From the NCBI RefSeq assembly GCF_002155685.1, contig NZ_MUYK01000003.1:186001-250000 (forward strand): a DNA stretch of 64,000 nt, written 5' to 3'. A model generated the notes under the pieces. It made no database searches. It was not told where the DNA came from and was given only the letters and a program-made list of their open reading frames with translations. This stretch comes from Erythrobacter colymbi. Lineage in GTDB: Bacteria; Pseudomonadota; Alphaproteobacteria; Sphingomonadales; Sphingomonadaceae. Below, piece by piece: positions 36,109 to 46,015 of the stretch (the first letter of the stretch is position 1; the number at the start of each line of letters is the position of its first letter). Both the position numbers and the translations under genes were made by a program.

Positions 36109-36696
36109 ATGATGACGCTGCGCACCCTGCTCCGGGCCCTGATGCTCCCGCTGCTCGCCGCCGCCGTGACGCTGGCCCACGCCGCGAGCGTGCCGCAGCG
36201 CTACACGCTCGATGCCTCGGCGAGCAATGTCTCGGCCAAGGTTCCCTTCTTCGGACTGTCCAGCAAGACCGCGAAGTTCCCGCGGATGGAGGGCGCGGTC
36301 ACGATAGTCCCCGGCGCCCCCGAAAAGGCGGTGATCGACGTGACCTTCGATGCGACCGCGATCCAGGCGCCCGACAGCGTCACCCTCGCCCGGCTGCGGG
36401 GAGAGAAGTTCTTCTGGGTCGACAAATATCCCACGATCCACTTCGTCGGCCGCTCGCTGAAACTTGCGAGCGCCACGAAAGGTGTCGTCGCCGGCGAACT
36501 GACCGCACGCGGCGTCACCCGACCCGCGAGCCTTGCGGTGACCTTCGATGCCGATCCGGTGGCGCAGGCGGGCAAGCCCGTGAGCTTCACCGGCACCACC
36601 ACCATCGACCGGCGCGAATTCGGGATGAAGGCCTACCAGCTGATTGTCGGCAACCAGGTCGACATCACGCTGCGCGCGCGGATGGTGCCGCGCTAG
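36109..36696 (+). CDS. YceI family protein
   Basis: A 195-residue periplasmic lipocalin-like protein. ATG 36109 (another ATG follows directly) is preceded by AGGAG at 36099. Signal peptide LMLPLLAAAVTLAHAA. The mature part has the YceI pattern VPQRYTLDASASNVSAKVPF, then FFWVDKYPTIHFVGR and GTTTIDRREFGMKAYQ. Relatives bind polyisoprenoids or related lipids. Lies opposite to the surrounding rbfA and tdk genes. Confidence 0.88.
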   Translation: MMTLRTLLRALMLPLLAAAVTLAHAASVPQRYTLDASASNVSAKVPFFGLSSKTAKFPRMEGAVTIVPGAPEKAVIDVTFDATAIQAPDSVTLARLRGEKFFWVDKYPTIHFVGRSLKLASATKGVVAGELTARGVTRPASLAVTFDADPVAQAGKPVSFTGTTTIDRREFGMKAYQLIVGNQVDITLRARMVPR

Positions 36697-36700
36697 GGCG

Positions 36701-37111
36701 TCAGTCCTCGTCCTCGCCCTCGTCGTCGAGATCGCGCAGTACCTTGGGGTCGCGCAGGAGGGCCTCGATCCGGTCGGCCTCGGCAAAGCTCTCGTCCTTG
36801 CGGAAGCGCAGCTTGGGCGCGAACTTGAGGCCGAGGCGCTGGGCGACCTCGCGCTGGAGGAAGGCGGTGTTCTGGCGCAGGGCGTGGACAATGTCGTCGT
36901 CGTCTGCCCCAAGCAAAGGCTTCACATAGGCGGTCGCATGGCGCAGGTCGGGTGTCATCCGTACCTCGGTGACCGAGATGTGCGAGGCGCTCACCACATC
37001 GTCATGCACCTCGCCGCGCGCGAGCAGTTCCGACAGGATATGCCGCACCCGCTCGCCCACCTTGAGGACGCGGACCGATTGCTGTTCGGCGGTGAAGGGA
37101 GCCTTGGCCAT
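36701..37111 (-). CDS. rbfA: Ribosome-binding factor A
   Basis: A 136-residue Rbf[21 protein letters not shown], then [20 protein letters not shown], the KH-like core, and an acidic tail ([12 protein letters not shown]). It helps 30S maturation. The start overlaps the thioesterase stop by one base. Confidence 0.93.
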   Translation of the reverse strand: MAKAPFTAEQQSVRVLKVGERVRHILSELLARGEVHDDVVSASHISVTEVRMTPDLRHATAYVKPLLGADDDDIVHALRQNTAFLQREVAQRLGLKFAPKLRFRKDESFAEADRIEALLRDPKVLRDLDDEGEDED

Positions 37112-37557
37112 CAGCGTTCGAGCCCCGTGACTTCGGGTGTCGGGCGCGGCGTGGGGATCGCTGTGGAGGTCGAGCGGGCATAGATCGTCCCGTCCTCGCC
37201 CCGCAATTCGCCCTCGAGAAACACCACGCGCTGTCCGGCCTTCACGACGCGGCCGGTGCCGATGATGGTCGCACCCTCGGGGATCAGGCGGATGAGGCTC
37301 ATGGATATGTCGAGGTTGAGCGGCGCCATGACGCCGCCGGTGGCCGCGACATAGGCATAGCCCATCACGTCATCGAGATAGCCCGCAACCAGCCCGCCCT
37401 GCACGCCCCCGCGCCAGGTGCAGACCTCGCGCTTCACGGTGAAGCGCATGGTCGCGGTCTGGGTCGTCTCGTCGAAGCTGACGAACTCCGAGCCGAGCAG
37501 CGCCGTGTGCGGCGACTGCCCGGCATCCTGAGGGTAGTGGGGATCTGTCAGGCTCAT
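37111..37557 (-). CDS. PaaI family hotdog thioesterase
   Basis: A 148-residue hotdog-fold protein. [20 protein letters not shown] carries the G-G-x-x-G-G-x-x-x-x-x-D catalytic pattern of PaaI thioesterases. It hydrolyses an acyl-CoA of unknown nature. It lies in the infB-rbfA interval and is probably co-transcribed with rbfA. Confidence 0.85.
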   Translation of the reverse strand: MSLTDPHYPQDAGQSPHTALLGSEFVSFDETTQTATMRFTVKREVCTWRGGVQGGLVAGYLDDVMGYAYVAATGGVMAPLNLDISMSLIRLIPEGATIIGTGRVVKAGQRVVFLEGELRGEDGTIYARSTSTAIPTPRPTPEVTGLER

Positions 37558-37569
37558 CGAACTCCCTTC

Positions 37570-37686
37570 CCCCTCCCGCTGGCGGGAGGGGCGCGAGACT
37601 TGCCAGCATGCTGGCTAGTCGCAGCGGGGTGGGCATGCGAGCGGTCGCACTTGCCCACCCCCAACCCCTCCCGCAAGCGGGAGGGG
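37570..37686. repeat. Intergenic palindromic repeat between infB and the thioesterase gene
   Basis: Two small hairpins (CCCCTCCCGC/GCGGGAGGGG at 37570-37591 and 37665-37686) flank a longer stem (GGGGTGGGCA/TGCCCACCCC, 37626-37661). This is the style of dispersed REP-like intergenic elements. It lies right after the infB stop, so on the minus strand it separates the thioesterase and infB transcripts. Translation of such elements yields PTPNPSRKREG-like peptides, not real proteins. Confidence 0.75.
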
Positions 37687-37692
37687 AGATTA

Positions 37693-40239
37693 TCACAGCG
37701 TCCGCTCACGCTCCTCGACCGAGAAGACTTCGAGGTTGTCGCCCGGCTTGATGTCGTTCGTATCCTCGAGCACCACGCCGCACTCCAGACCGGTGCGGAC
37801 TTCGTCCACGTCGTCCTTGAAGCGCCGCAGCGAGGCGATCTTGGTGGCCGAGACGATGACGTCCTGACGGGTGAGACGCGCGAACAGCCCCTTGCGGATC
37901 GCGCCTTCCAGCACGAGCAGACCGGCTGCCTTGTCCTTCTTGCCCGCCGGGAAGACCTGCTTGACCTCGGCACGGCCGACGACGGTTTCGATCCGCTCCG
38001 GCCCGAGCTCGCCCGCCATCTCCTTGGCGATGGCATCGGTGAGGTGATAGATGACGTCGTAATACATCATCCGCACGTTATCGCGCTTCAGCAGCTCGCG
38101 CGCCTTGGCGTTGGGACGCACGTTGAAGCCGATGATCGGGGCCTTCGAGGCCCCCGCCAGCAGCACGTCGCTCTCGGTGATCGCACCCACGCCTGCGTTG
38201 AGCACGCGCACCTTGATCTCGTCGTTCGAGAGGTTGTGGAGCGCGTTGACGATCGCTTCGACCGAGCCCTGCACGTCGGCCTTCACCACCACCGGGAATT
38301 CGATGACGTTGGAGGCGAGGTTGTTGAACATCGTGTCGAAGTTGGTGGGCGCAAGCGCCGTGCGCTTCTCGGTCGCGAGTTCCTGACGGTACTTGGCGAC
38401 TTCGCGGGCGCGCTGTTCGTTCTCGACCACGGTGAGGTTGTCACCGGCCGAGGGAACACCGCCGAGGCCGAGCACTTCGACCGGCATCGAGGGGCCGGCT
38501 TCCTTCAGCTGCTGGCCCTTGTCGTCGACGATCGCGCGGACCTTGCCGCTTTGCGTGCCGACCACGAAGGTGTCGCCACGCTTCAGCGTCCCGCGGGTGA
38601 CGAGCACGGTCGCAACCGGCCCGCGGCCCTTGTCGAGCTGGGCTTCGATCACGGTCGCCTCGGCATCGCGGTCGGGGCGGGCCTTCAGCTCGAGCAGTTC
38701 GGCCTGGAGGTTGATCGCCTCGATCAGCTTGTCGAGGCCCGCGCCGGTCTTGGCCGAAACCTCGACATCCTGCACCTCGCCCGACATCGCCTCGACGACG
38801 ATCTCGTGCTCGAGCAGGCGCTCGCGGATCTTCTGCGGGTTGAACTCGGGCTTGTCCGACTTGGTGATCGCCACGATCATCGGCACGCCGGCCGCCTTGG
38901 TGTGGTTGATCGCCTCGATCGTCTGCGGCATCAGCCCGTCATCGCCCGCGACCACCAGAATGACGATGTCGGTGACGTTCGCCCCGCGCATGCGCATTTC
39001 GGTGAAGGCCGCGTGGCCCGGCGTGTCGAGGAAGGTGATCTTCGACTTGTCCTTGGTGGTGATCTGGTAGGCGCCGATGTGCTGGGTGATGCCGCCGGCC
39101 TCGCCCTTCACAACGTCGGTACCGCGCAGGGCATCGAGCAGGCTGGTCTTGCCGTGGTCGACGTGGCCCATGATCGTCACCACCGGCGGACGCGGCTTCT
39201 GCGTCTCGATGGGATCTTCATCGGCACTGGTGTCGATGTCCACATCGCTTGCGGAGACGCGGGTGATGTTGTGGCCGAACTCCTCGACCAGCAGCTCGGC
39301 GGTGTCCTGGTCGATGGTCTGGTTGACCGTGACCATCATGCCCATATTGAACAGCGCCTTCACGAGGTCGGCGCCCTTCTCGGCCATGCGGTTGGCGAGC
39401 TCGCTGACGGTGATCGCCTCGGGGACGACCACATCGCGGACCTGCTTCTCGCGCGGCTTGCTGGGGCCGCCCTGACCGCGGCGTTCCTTCTCACGGGCAC
39501 GCTTGAGCGCGGCGAGGCTGCGCGCACGGCGGCCTTCGTCCTCGTTCAATGCGCGGGTGACGGTGAGCTTGCCCGAGCGGCGGTTGTCCTTGCCCTCGTC
39601 GGCGGGCGCGGCGCGCTTGCCGTCGTCCTTCTTCTTGCCCTTGACCTCGGGTGCCGGACGCTTGACCTCGGGCCGTTCGACGGGCGTGAAGCGGCGTGCG
39701 GCCGGAACCGCGGTGTCGTTGCGGGCGGCAGGCGCGGCTTCTTCCGGCGCGTCGGCGGCTTCAGCCGCAGGCTCGGCAACCGGCGCGGCGGTGGCCGCTT
39801 CGGCGCGCTGCTTCTCGGCTTCTTCCTCGGCGCGGCGGTTTTCCTCGGCGCGGCGACGCTCTTCTTCCTCGCGCTCGCGGGCCTCGGCCTCCTCACGCTT
39901 GCGCGCTTCCTCGGCGAGACGCAGGCGCTCTTCCTCGGCTTCGAGCTGGAGGCGCTTCACGCGCTCCTGCGGGGTCTCGCCGGCCGGGGCCGGACGCGCG
40001 GGGCGCGGCGGGGGAGCAGGCGGCGGCGGAGGGGGCGGCGGCGGGGCAGCCACGACCGGTTCGGGCGCAGCCGCCGGAGCGGCCTCGCCAGGCTTGCCGA
40101 GCACGCGGCGGCGCTTCACCTCGACCACCACCTTGTTGGTGCGGCCGTGGCTGAAGGTCTGCTTGACCTCGCCCGCATCCACCGAGCGCTTGAGGCCCAG
40201 GGGTTTACGGACGCGCTGGTTGTCGTTGTCGTCGCTCAT
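37693..40239 (-). CDS. infB: Translation initiation factor IF-2
   Basis: An 848-residue IF-2. The N-terminal 345 residues are low-complexity (Pro/Ala-rich, then Glu/Arg/Ala coiled segments), as in many alphaproteobacteria. The G domain has [15 protein letters not shown] near residue 356, DTPGHAAF and TKSDKPEF. Domains II-IV follow to a C-terminal [19 protein letters not shown]. It places initiator tRNA on the 30S subunit. Downstream of nusA and ylxR. Confidence 0.96.
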   Translation of the reverse strand: MSDDNDNQRVRKPLGLKRSVDAGEVKQTFSHGRTNKVVVEVKRRRVLGKPGEAAPAAAPEPVVAAPPPPPPPPPAPPPRPARPAPAGETPQERVKRLQLEAEEERLRLAEEARKREEAEAREREEEERRRAEENRRAEEEAEKQRAEAATAAPVAEPAAEAADAPEEAAPAARNDTAVPAARRFTPVERPEVKRPAPEVKGKKKDDGKRAAPADEGKDNRRSGKLTVTRALNEDEGRRARSLAALKRAREKERRGQGGPSKPREKQVRDVVVPEAITVSELANRMAEKGADLVKALFNMGMMVTVNQTIDQDTAELLVEEFGHNITRVSASDVDIDTSADEDPIETQKPRPPVVTIMGHVDHGKTSLLDALRGTDVVKGEAGGITQHIGAYQITTKDKSKITFLDTPGHAAFTEMRMRGANVTDIVILVVAGDDGLMPQTIEAINHTKAAGVPMIVAITKSDKPEFNPQKIRERLLEHEIVVEAMSGEVQDVEVSAKTGAGLDKLIEAINLQAELLELKARPDRDAEATVIEAQLDKGRGPVATVLVTRGTLKRGDTFVVGTQSGKVRAIVDDKGQQLKEAGPSMPVEVLGLGGVPSAGDNLTVVENEQRAREVAKYRQELATEKRTALAPTNFDTMFNNLASNVIEFPVVVKADVQGSVEAIVNALHNLSNDEIKVRVLNAGVGAITESDVLLAGASKAPIIGFNVRPNAKARELLKRDNVRMMYYDVIYHLTDAIAKEMAGELGPERIETVVGRAEVKQVFPAGKKDKAAGLLVLEGAIRKGLFARLTRQDVIVSATKIASLRRFKDDVDEVRTGLECGVVLEDTNDIKPGDNLEVFSVEERERTL

Positions 40240-40248
40240 TATCGCTCG

Positions 40249-41028
40249 TCAGTCCTTCACGTATTCATCAATATGCGCCGCCCCGCCTTCCGGCAGATCG
40301 GCGTCGCCGGAAGCATCCCGGCCTGTCTCGTTCGTCTCGCTCGCCCGATTGTCCCCGGCATATTGCACCAGCCGGGTCACCGCCTGGAGCACGCGGTCGC
40401 CTGCGCGCATATCGCCGGGATGGCCGGCAACTCCCAGGTGGACCACGTTGTCGCGGCCCAATGCCACAGACAGCGCATGGCGGTCTAGGGGCAAGACCGT
40501 GCCGCGCTGGCCCGATCCTTCGGCATCATTGCCCACGCGCCAGGCCTGATCGAGCTTGCGGCGCCCGTCCGCGCTGGAGTCGCTGGCGTGCAGCAGCACG
40601 GCGATCCGCCCGCTGCGGGCCTGTTCCTCGATCCGGGCCGAGCCCATCACGATGTTGCCTGAGCGCAGTTCGAGCCCCAGCCGGTCGGCCAGATGCCGCG
40701 CCAGCGCCGCCTCGATCCGCGCCGGCAGATCATCGGGAATGGTGAGAGGCGCACCCTTGAAGGCGCGCATCAGGGCTTTCTTCAGATGGCCCTCGGCCAG
40801 CGCTTCTTCAAGCTCCGCGCGGGTCACGCCGATCCACGCACCACGCCCGGGGGCCTTGGCCGCGGCGTCAGGCAGCACCAGCCCGTCAGGCGATATCGCC
40901 AGACGCACCAGCCCTTCCCGCGCCGAGGTGTCCCCGGAGAGGATGCAGCGCCGCTCGCTCCCCGCTTTACCGGGGAGCGACGGCTCGACGATGTCGGACG
41001 TCAGGCGCTCATTGGGTGGAGTCCGCAT
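40249..41028 (-). CDS. YlxR (DUF448) family RNA-binding protein with L7Ae-like domain
   Basis: A 259-residue protein. The N-terminal YlxR domain carries ERRCILSGDTSAREGLVRLA and PGRGAWIG, the family signature; the middle (RLGLELRSGNIVMGSARIEE) resembles a ribosomal L7Ae-like fold found in longer alphaproteobacterial members. The C-terminus is low-complexity. It overlaps the 3' end of nusA by 20 bp, as in the standard nusA-ylxR-infB order. Start 41028 was chosen for this arrangement. Confidence 0.88.
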   Translation of the reverse strand: MRTPPNERLTSDIVEPSLPGKAGSERRCILSGDTSAREGLVRLAISPDGLVLPDAAAKAPGRGAWIGVTRAELEEALAEGHLKKALMRAFKGAPLTIPDDLPARIEAALARHLADRLGLELRSGNIVMGSARIEEQARSGRIAVLLHASDSSADGRRKLDQAWRVGNDAEGSGQRGTVLPLDRHALSVALGRDNVVHLGVAGHPGDMRAGDRVLQAVTRLVQYAGDNRASETNETGRDASGDADLPEGGAAHIDEYVKD

Positions 41029-42649
41029 CGGCGGCCTCCTCGGTCGGCCCGGAGACATCTTCGTCTTCGAACCAGTGCGCGCGCGCGGCCATGATGATCT
41101 CGTTGCCCTGCTCTTCCGAGAGGCCATACTCGCCCAGCACGCCGCCCTTGTCGGTTTCGCGCTGCGGACGACGCTGCGGCGGGCCGTCGGTGTTGTTCCG
41201 GCGGCGCGGCGCTTCGCGCTTCTTGGCGATCAGCTCGTCGGTGGCGAGATCGGCGAGATCGTCGAGAGTCTTGATCCCGGCCTTGCCGAGCGTGACCAGC
41301 ATCGCTTCGGTGAGGTGCGGGATTTCGGCGAGCGCATCTTCGACGCCCAGACCACGGCGCACTTCGCGATGCGCGGCTTCCTGACGTTCGAGCGCTTCGA
41401 GGGCACGGCTCTGGAGTTCCTCGGCCAGTTCCTCGTCGAAGCCTTCGATGCTCGCGAGTTCGGCGAGGTCGACGTAAGCCACTTCCTCCAGCTCGGCGAA
41501 GCCTTCGGCGACCAGCAGCTGCGAGAGGGTTTCGTCGACGTCCAGTTCTTCCTCGAACATCTTCGAACGCTCGGCGAATTCCTTGGAGCGCTTCTCGGAA
41601 GCTTCTTCCTCGGTCATGATGTCGATCTGGTGGCCGGTGAGCTGGCTCGCCAGACGCACGTTCTGGCCGCGGCGGCCGATCGCGAGGCTGAGCTGATCGT
41701 CGGGCACCACCACTTCGATGCGGCCATCATCCTCGTCGAGCACGACGCGGCTGACCGTGGCCGGCTGGAGCGCGTTGACGACGAAGGTCGCGGTGTCTTC
41801 CGACCAGGGGATGATGTCGATCTTCTCGCCCTGGAGTTCCTGCACGACGGCCTGCACGCGGCTGCCCTTCATGCCGACGCAGGCGCCGACCGGGTCGATC
41901 GAGCTGTCGCGGCTGATCACGCCGATCTTGGCCCGGCTGCCCGGGTCGCGGGCGGCGGCCTTGATCTCGATGATGTTGTCGTAGATTTCGGGCACTTCCT
42001 GCGCGAACAGCTTCTTCATGAAGTCGGGGTGCGCGCGGCTGAGGAAGATCTGCGGCCCGCGGTTGTTGCGCTCGACCTTGGTGATCAGCGCGCGGACACG
42101 CTCGCCCACGCGGGCGGCTTCGCGGGGGATCTGCTGGTCGCGGCGAATCACGCCCTCGGCGCGGCCGAGGTTGACGATCACGTGGCCGAATTCGACCGAC
42201 TTGATCACGCCGGTGATGACTTCGCCCTGACGGTCCTTGAATTCCTCGTACTGGCGCTCGCGCTCGGCATCGCGGACCTTCTGGAAGATCACCTGCTTGG
42301 CCGACTGCGCGTCGATGCGGCCGAGATCGACCGGGGGCAGCGGATCGACGATGAAGTCACCGACCTTGGCGCCCGGCTGGAGCTTTTCGCCCTGCTTGAG
42401 ATCGACCTGCTTGAAGTAGTCCTCGACCTCCTCGACCACCTCGACCACGCGCCACAGCGTCAGATCGCCGGTCAGCGGATCGAGCTTCGCGCGAATGTCG
42501 TTCTCCGCGCCGTAGCGGTTGCGCGCGGATTTCTGGATCGCCTCTTCCATCGCCTCGATGACGATCGACTTGTCGATCATCTTTTCCGAGGCGACCGCGT
42601 TGGCGATCGCGAGGAGTTCGGCCTTGTTGGCGGAAATGGCGCTGGCCAT
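41009..42649 (-). CDS. nusA: Transcription termination/antitermination factor NusA
   Basis: A 546-residue NusA: N-terminal polymerase-binding domain (MASAISANKAELLAIANAVA), S1 (about 140-200), two KH domains (GSRAKIGVISRDSSIDPVGA; LSLAIGRRGQNVRLASQLTG) and C-terminal acidic/HhH repeats (LVTLGKAGIKTLDDLADLAT). It modulates pausing and rho-dependent termination. Shares one base with the rimP stop. Confidence 0.96.
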   Translation of the reverse strand: MASAISANKAELLAIANAVASEKMIDKSIVIEAMEEAIQKSARNRYGAENDIRAKLDPLTGDLTLWRVVEVVEEVEDYFKQVDLKQGEKLQPGAKVGDFIVDPLPPVDLGRIDAQSAKQVIFQKVRDAERERQYEEFKDRQGEVITGVIKSVEFGHVIVNLGRAEGVIRRDQQIPREAARVGERVRALITKVERNNRGPQIFLSRAHPDFMKKLFAQEVPEIYDNIIEIKAAARDPGSRAKIGVISRDSSIDPVGACVGMKGSRVQAVVQELQGEKIDIIPWSEDTATFVVNALQPATVSRVVLDEDDGRIEVVVPDDQLSLAIGRRGQNVRLASQLTGHQIDIMTEEEASEKRSKEFAERSKMFEEELDVDETLSQLLVAEGFAELEEVAYVDLAELASIEGFDEELAEELQSRALEALERQEAAHREVRRGLGVEDALAEIPHLTEAMLVTLGKAGIKTLDDLADLATDELIAKKREAPRRRNNTDGPPQRRPQRETDKGGVLGEYGLSEEQGNEIIMAARAHWFEDEDVSGPTEEAADADSTQ

Positions 42650-43230
42650 CAGTCGTCTGCCTTTTCTTCTAGGTCGGAAGTTTCAGGGTCTTCGATAAGT
42701 TCGTCCACACCGCTGGTATCGAGCGGGCGGGTGGCGGCGATCAGCGCGTCGGTGAGGACGAGCCTTGCCGTGTGAATTTCGGCGAGCGGCAGGCGCACAT
42801 CGCCGGCCTTCACCTCCTTGACGAGGACCATACCATCCTCGAGCCCGCCGAGCACGCCCTTGTTGACGCGCTGGCCGGCATAGCCCTTGTCCATGACGAT
42901 CCGCACCTCGTGGCCCGCCCAGTTGGCGAAATCCTTTTCGCGGGTCAGGGGCCGGTCGATGCCGGGCGAGCTGACTTCGAGGTGATAGGCGCCCTCGATC
43001 AGTTCCTCGCCCGCTTCCTCGGCCGCGTCGATCGCGTCGGAGATGCGGCGCGAGAGCGCGGCGCACTGGTCGATCACCAGCTGGCCCGTCGCCGGGTCCT
43101 CGGCCATGATCTGGAGCGCCATGCCGCCATCACCCGCCTCGGACGGCAGATAGGCGACGCGCACCAGCTCGAAGCCGAGCGCGGTCGCCTCGGGTTCGAT
43201 CAGCTGGGTAAGGCGCGCGATATCGGCCAT
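42649..43230 (-). CDS. rimP: Ribosome maturation factor RimP
   Basis: A 193-residue RimP: MADIARLTQLIEPEATALGF, EVSSPGIDRPLTREKDFANW and a C-terminal SH3-like domain ending in an acidic tail. The start at 43230 has GAAAG upstream; an in-frame ATG at 43269 would add 13 residues. It is needed for 30S assembly and heads the rimP-nusA-ylxR-infB unit. Confidence 0.93.
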   Translation of the reverse strand: MADIARLTQLIEPEATALGFELVRVAYLPSEAGDGGMALQIMAEDPATGQLVIDQCAALSRRISDAIDAAEEAGEELIEGAYHLEVSSPGIDRPLTREKDFANWAGHEVRIVMDKGYAGQRVNKGVLGGLEDGMVLVKEVKAGDVRLPLAEIHTARLVLTDALIAATRPLDTSGVDELIEDPETSDLEEKADD

Positions 43231-43398
43231 CAGGTCTTTCGTTTGCGGAGTCGCAGTGGCTGTCGGCATGGCGGAAACGCGGTTTCGGGCCGGCCCCCGG
43301 AGGCGCCAGCATCCAAACCTTGTCTCGACAATGCCGGGATTGCCGGTGCCTCTAGTCGGCTTTGTCCGATTTGGCAAGCGCGTTCGCGCCGCAACCCC

Positions 43399-43803
43399 TC
43401 AGGGTTCGCCCGCCACCCAGCGGCGCACCTGGTCACGCAGCGCCTGATGCTCGCGCAGTTCGAAGTCCTCCGCAAACTTGCGGATATCCAGCACCAGCGA
43501 CTTGGCGATCGGCTCGTCGAAAGCCATCGCGTTGACCCCGCCGTCGGGGCCCTTCTCCATGCGCACGATGGTGCCGAACACCTCTAGCCGCCCGAGTTCG
43601 ATGAAGCCCGACTGGTTGCGCGCCAGCGGTCCGGGCAGCGCGAGCCTTGCGCCCGTGCGCGAGATATCGAGCAGCACGCAGGGCTGCGTCGAATAGATCG
43701 AAACGAACCGCGCCGGGATCGCAAGCCGCAGGCGCGCCGAGCCGCGCCGGCCGACAGCAGTCGGTTCTTCGGGGCCGGGAGTCGGGACAGGCAGGGCCAC
43801 CAT
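43399..43803 (-). CDS. PilZ domain protein
   Basis: A 134-residue protein: RRGSARLRLAIPARFV has the PilZ R-x3-R element, and LLDISRTGARLALPGPL the D/N-x-S-x2-G part, so cyclic-di-GMP binding is likely. The C-terminal helix is long and basic (KFAEDFELREHQALRDQVRR). Function unknown. A close relative lies immediately upstream. Confidence 0.85.
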   Translation of the reverse strand: MVALPVPTPGPEEPTAVGRRGSARLRLAIPARFVSIYSTQPCVLLDISRTGARLALPGPLARNQSGFIELGRLEVFGTIVRMEKGPDGGVNAMAFDEPIAKSLVLDIRKFAEDFELREHQALRDQVRRWVAGEP

Positions 43804-43890
43804 AACCGCGCGGTCATGGCGCGGGGCACGTAAAGATCGGGATGGGCCGAGGCTAGGGAATTCTGCGTGGGCGCTGGGCGGCGCGGCGGA

Positions 43891-44298
43891 TCAGATCGCG
43901 CGGTCGTCGTCCGTATCGCCGGTCACCCACTTGCGCGCGGTCTCGATCAGCGCGCGCTTTTCGCGCTCCTCGAAATTCTCGTGATAGCGACGGATCTCGA
44001 GGACGATCTGGTCGGTGAGCGGCTCGTCGAATTCAAGCGCATTGAGGCCGAATTCGGTGCGGGTGACGATCGCGAAGTGGTTGATCACGCCGCAGCGCAG
44101 GATCGCGCCCTCGCCCTCGCGCATGGCATCGAGAATGGCGACCTGCGCGCCGGTGCGGGAAAGGTTGAGGAGAATGCAGGTGTGCACCTTCTCGACCGCC
44201 ACAAGCTGGGCCGGCAAGCTCAGCCGCAGCCGCGGCGCCGAACGGCGCCCCACGGGCACAATCGGCCCGTTTTCCTTCTCCGGCGTCGGGTCCCCCAT
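43891..44298 (-). CDS. PilZ domain protein (paralogue of the gene at 43399)
   Basis: A 135-residue protein with GRRSAPRLRLSLPAQLV (R-x3-R) and LLNLSRTGAQVAILDAM (N-x-S-x2-G), followed by EIRRYHENFEEREKRALIET. Sequence order and the helical C-terminus match the neighbouring PilZ gene, so a tandem duplication is likely. Start at 44298 chosen over a longer frame that runs into non-coding sequence. A c-di-GMP receptor of unknown output. Confidence 0.85.
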   Translation of the reverse strand: MGDPTPEKENGPIVPVGRRSAPRLRLSLPAQLVAVEKVHTCILLNLSRTGAQVAILDAMREGEGAILRCGVINHFAIVTRTEFGLNALEFDEPLTDQIVLEIRRYHENFEEREKRALIETARKWVTGDTDDDRAI

Positions 44299-44624
44299 GA
44301 CCTGTTCACCCCGCAGACAATCCCGCGCAAGACCGGCGACCGGGGTCTCGCCCGGCCCGTCATGGGCGGATGTACGTGCGACCGGCGCCAGTCTACCCGA
44401 TGCGGGCGCCGCTGGCAAAGGGTGACGCGGACCGGGCGAAAGGTCAGGCCGCATGGGCCACCCCGCTGTCAGCATTGTTCGTCATGCAAATCTTCCCGCC
44501 CGCGGCGCGACGCGGGTCGTGCGGATTCGGGAAGAAATCGTGGCAAAGCAACTGCATGGTGTCCCGGTTTTGTAAGCCCCGAGACAGCAATAATCGAAAA
44601 GACTTTCAAATCCGTTAGAAGGCG
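44299..44624. other. 326-bp intergenic region between a PilZ gene and pspF, no gene seen
   Basis: It holds no convincing frame. A loose GG-N10-GC match (44542-44555, plus strand) lacks the flanking CACG and has no gene downstream, so I do not call it. The PilZ promoter should lie in the right part. Confidence 0.4.
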
Positions 44625-45671
44625 TCAGTCCTGCCCTTCCATCAGCGCATGCTTGCGGATGCAGTGACGCAGCTGGTCATAGGTCAGGCCGAGCGCCCTT
44701 GCGGTCTGGCGCTGGTTCCAGCGGTGCTTGCCGAGCGCATGGGCAAGGATCGCGCGCTCGTGCGCGTCGACGGCGGCGCGCAGGTCTTCCACTGCATCGA
44801 AGCTCGTGGCTGCGGGCATTGTCGGGGCTCCCCCCGTGGTGACGGCAGACGCTCCGGCCGCAGTGCTGCTGCGCCGGTGTTCCGGCGGGCGCGGGCGCCA
44901 GGGGCTGTCGAAGGGATCGAACTGGACGTGCGCGATCGGCATGTCGGGCACGTCCCAGCGATAGACCGCGCGCTCGATCACATTGCGCAGTTCGCGCACA
45001 TTGCCCGGCCAGGGATGATCCTCGAGCGCATCCATCACGTGCGGCGCGAAGCCCGGCCAGCGGTCCCATTCGAGCTCGGCGGCCATGCGGCGACCGAAAT
45101 ACTCGGCGAGCACGCCGATATCGCCCTCGCGCACCCTGAGGGGCGGGAGCGTGATGACCTCGAAGCTCAGTCGGTCGAGCAGGTCGGCACGGAATTCGCC
45201 CGCCGCCGCCAGCGCAGGCAGATCGTCGTTGGTCGCCGCCACGATGCGCACATCGACCCGGATCGGACGCGAGGCGCCGATGCGGGTCACCTCGCCATAT
45301 TCGACCGCGCGCAGCAGGCGTTCCTGCGCGCCCATGCTGAGCGTGCCCAGCTCGTCGAGGAACAGCGTACCGTGGTCAGCCTCCTCGAACCGTCCGGCGC
45401 GGGCCTTGGTCGCTCCGGTGAAGGCGCCGGCCTCGTGCCCGAACAGCTCGGCCTCGATCAGGGTTTCAGGGAGCGCTGCGCAGTTCATCGTCACCAGCGG
45501 TTCGTCCCAGCGGCTCGACAGGCGGTGAAGGCGTTCGGCGATCAGTTCTTTACCCGTCCCGCGCTCGCCGATCACAAGTACGGGGCGGTTCATGGCCGCG
45601 GCGCGGGAGGCGCGTTCGACCGCGTCGAGGAAGGCCCCGGATTGGCCGATGAACTGGCTCTCGAGCTTCAT
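44625..45671 (-). CDS. pspF: PspF-type sigma-54 enhancer-binding activator
   Basis: A 348-residue activator that starts directly with the AAA+ domain and has no N-terminal receiver, as in PspF. Walker A GERGTGKE (35-42), the sigma-54 contact loop GAFTGA (82-87), Walker B TLFLDELGTL and the RADLLDRLSFEVITLPPLR sensor region are intact. A C-terminal Fis-type helix-turn-helix (WNQRQTARALGLTYDQLRHC) follows a Ser/Ala/Thr linker. In E. coli, PspF is held inactive by PspA and drives the psp operon. Here it is divergent from psp, 158 bp away. Confidence 0.93.
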   Translation of the reverse strand: MKLESQFIGQSGAFLDAVERASRAAAMNRPVLVIGERGTGKELIAERLHRLSSRWDEPLVTMNCAALPETLIEAELFGHEAGAFTGATKARAGRFEEADHGTLFLDELGTLSMGAQERLLRAVEYGEVTRIGASRPIRVDVRIVAATNDDLPALAAAGEFRADLLDRLSFEVITLPPLRVREGDIGVLAEYFGRRMAAELEWDRWPGFAPHVMDALEDHPWPGNVRELRNVIERAVYRWDVPDMPIAHVQFDPFDSPWRPRPPEHRRSSTAAGASAVTTGGAPTMPAATSFDAVEDLRAAVDAHERAILAHALGKHRWNQRQTARALGLTYDQLRHCIRKHALMEGQD

Positions 45672-45742
45672 GTCCAAACTATAGTGAAAATCCCCAATGC
45701 TTGGCAATAGAGACCAACAGCATTTGACACTCCCGAGCGAAA

Positions 45743-45786
45743 AATGGCGCATTTCCGCCATTCCTGCGGTTTGGCACGCCCCGTGC
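45743..45786 (+). promoter_or_regulatory. Sigma-54 promoter of the psp operon with upstream inverted repeat
   Basis: A 20-bp inverted repeat (AATGGCG-N6-CGCCATT, 45743-45762) ends 10 bp before TTGGCACGCCCCGTGCAAAA, which contains GG (45773-74)-N10-GC (45785-86). Start predicted near 45798. The repeat would be centred around -45, closer than the -80 to -126 region of E. coli PspF sites. The same layout occurs at 14.3 and 61.2 kb. Confidence 0.88.
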
Positions 45787-45829
45787 AAAATACCGGGCAA
45801 CGCCACGAAGACCACACGGGAGGCCCACA

Positions 45830-46015
45830 ATGATCGACCGCAATGCCAGCCAGGCCAGCTTCTGGAGCTCCAAGCTCGGACACGCTGCAATCGCCAGCAT
45901 CGCCGCCATGGTGATGATGATCGCGCTGTCCTCGCAGCTTCAGCCCGGTGCCGCCAACGCCGCCCCGCTCGCACACCCCGCCAGCGAAGCCGGCGCCGTG
46001 ATCGAGATCGCCTGA
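45830..46015 (+). CDS. Small single-span protein, first gene of the psp operon
   Basis: A 61-residue protein with GGGAGG before the ATG. A polar N-terminus (MIDRNASQASFWSSKLGH) precedes one helix (AAIASIAAMVMMIAL) and an Ala/Pro-rich periplasmic-type tail. It lies directly behind the sigma-54 promoter, so it is induced with pspA. Not recognised. Its layout recalls the tiny proteins at 14.4 kb, which are behind a promoter of the same design. Confidence 0.8.
   Translation: MIDRNASQASFWSSKLGHAAIASIAAMVMMIALSSQLQPGAANAAPLAHPASEAGAVIEIA

Noticed and set aside
37507..40488. Very long open frame opposite infB (993 codons)
   Set aside because: Antisense shadow of a GC-rich gene; composition is His/Asp/Leu-biased and no domain is visible.
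44542..44555. A further GG-N10-GC match on the plus strand between the PilZ gene and pspF
   Set aside because: It lacks the CACG after GG and the upstream inverted repeat, and would transcribe antisense into pspF; likely chance.
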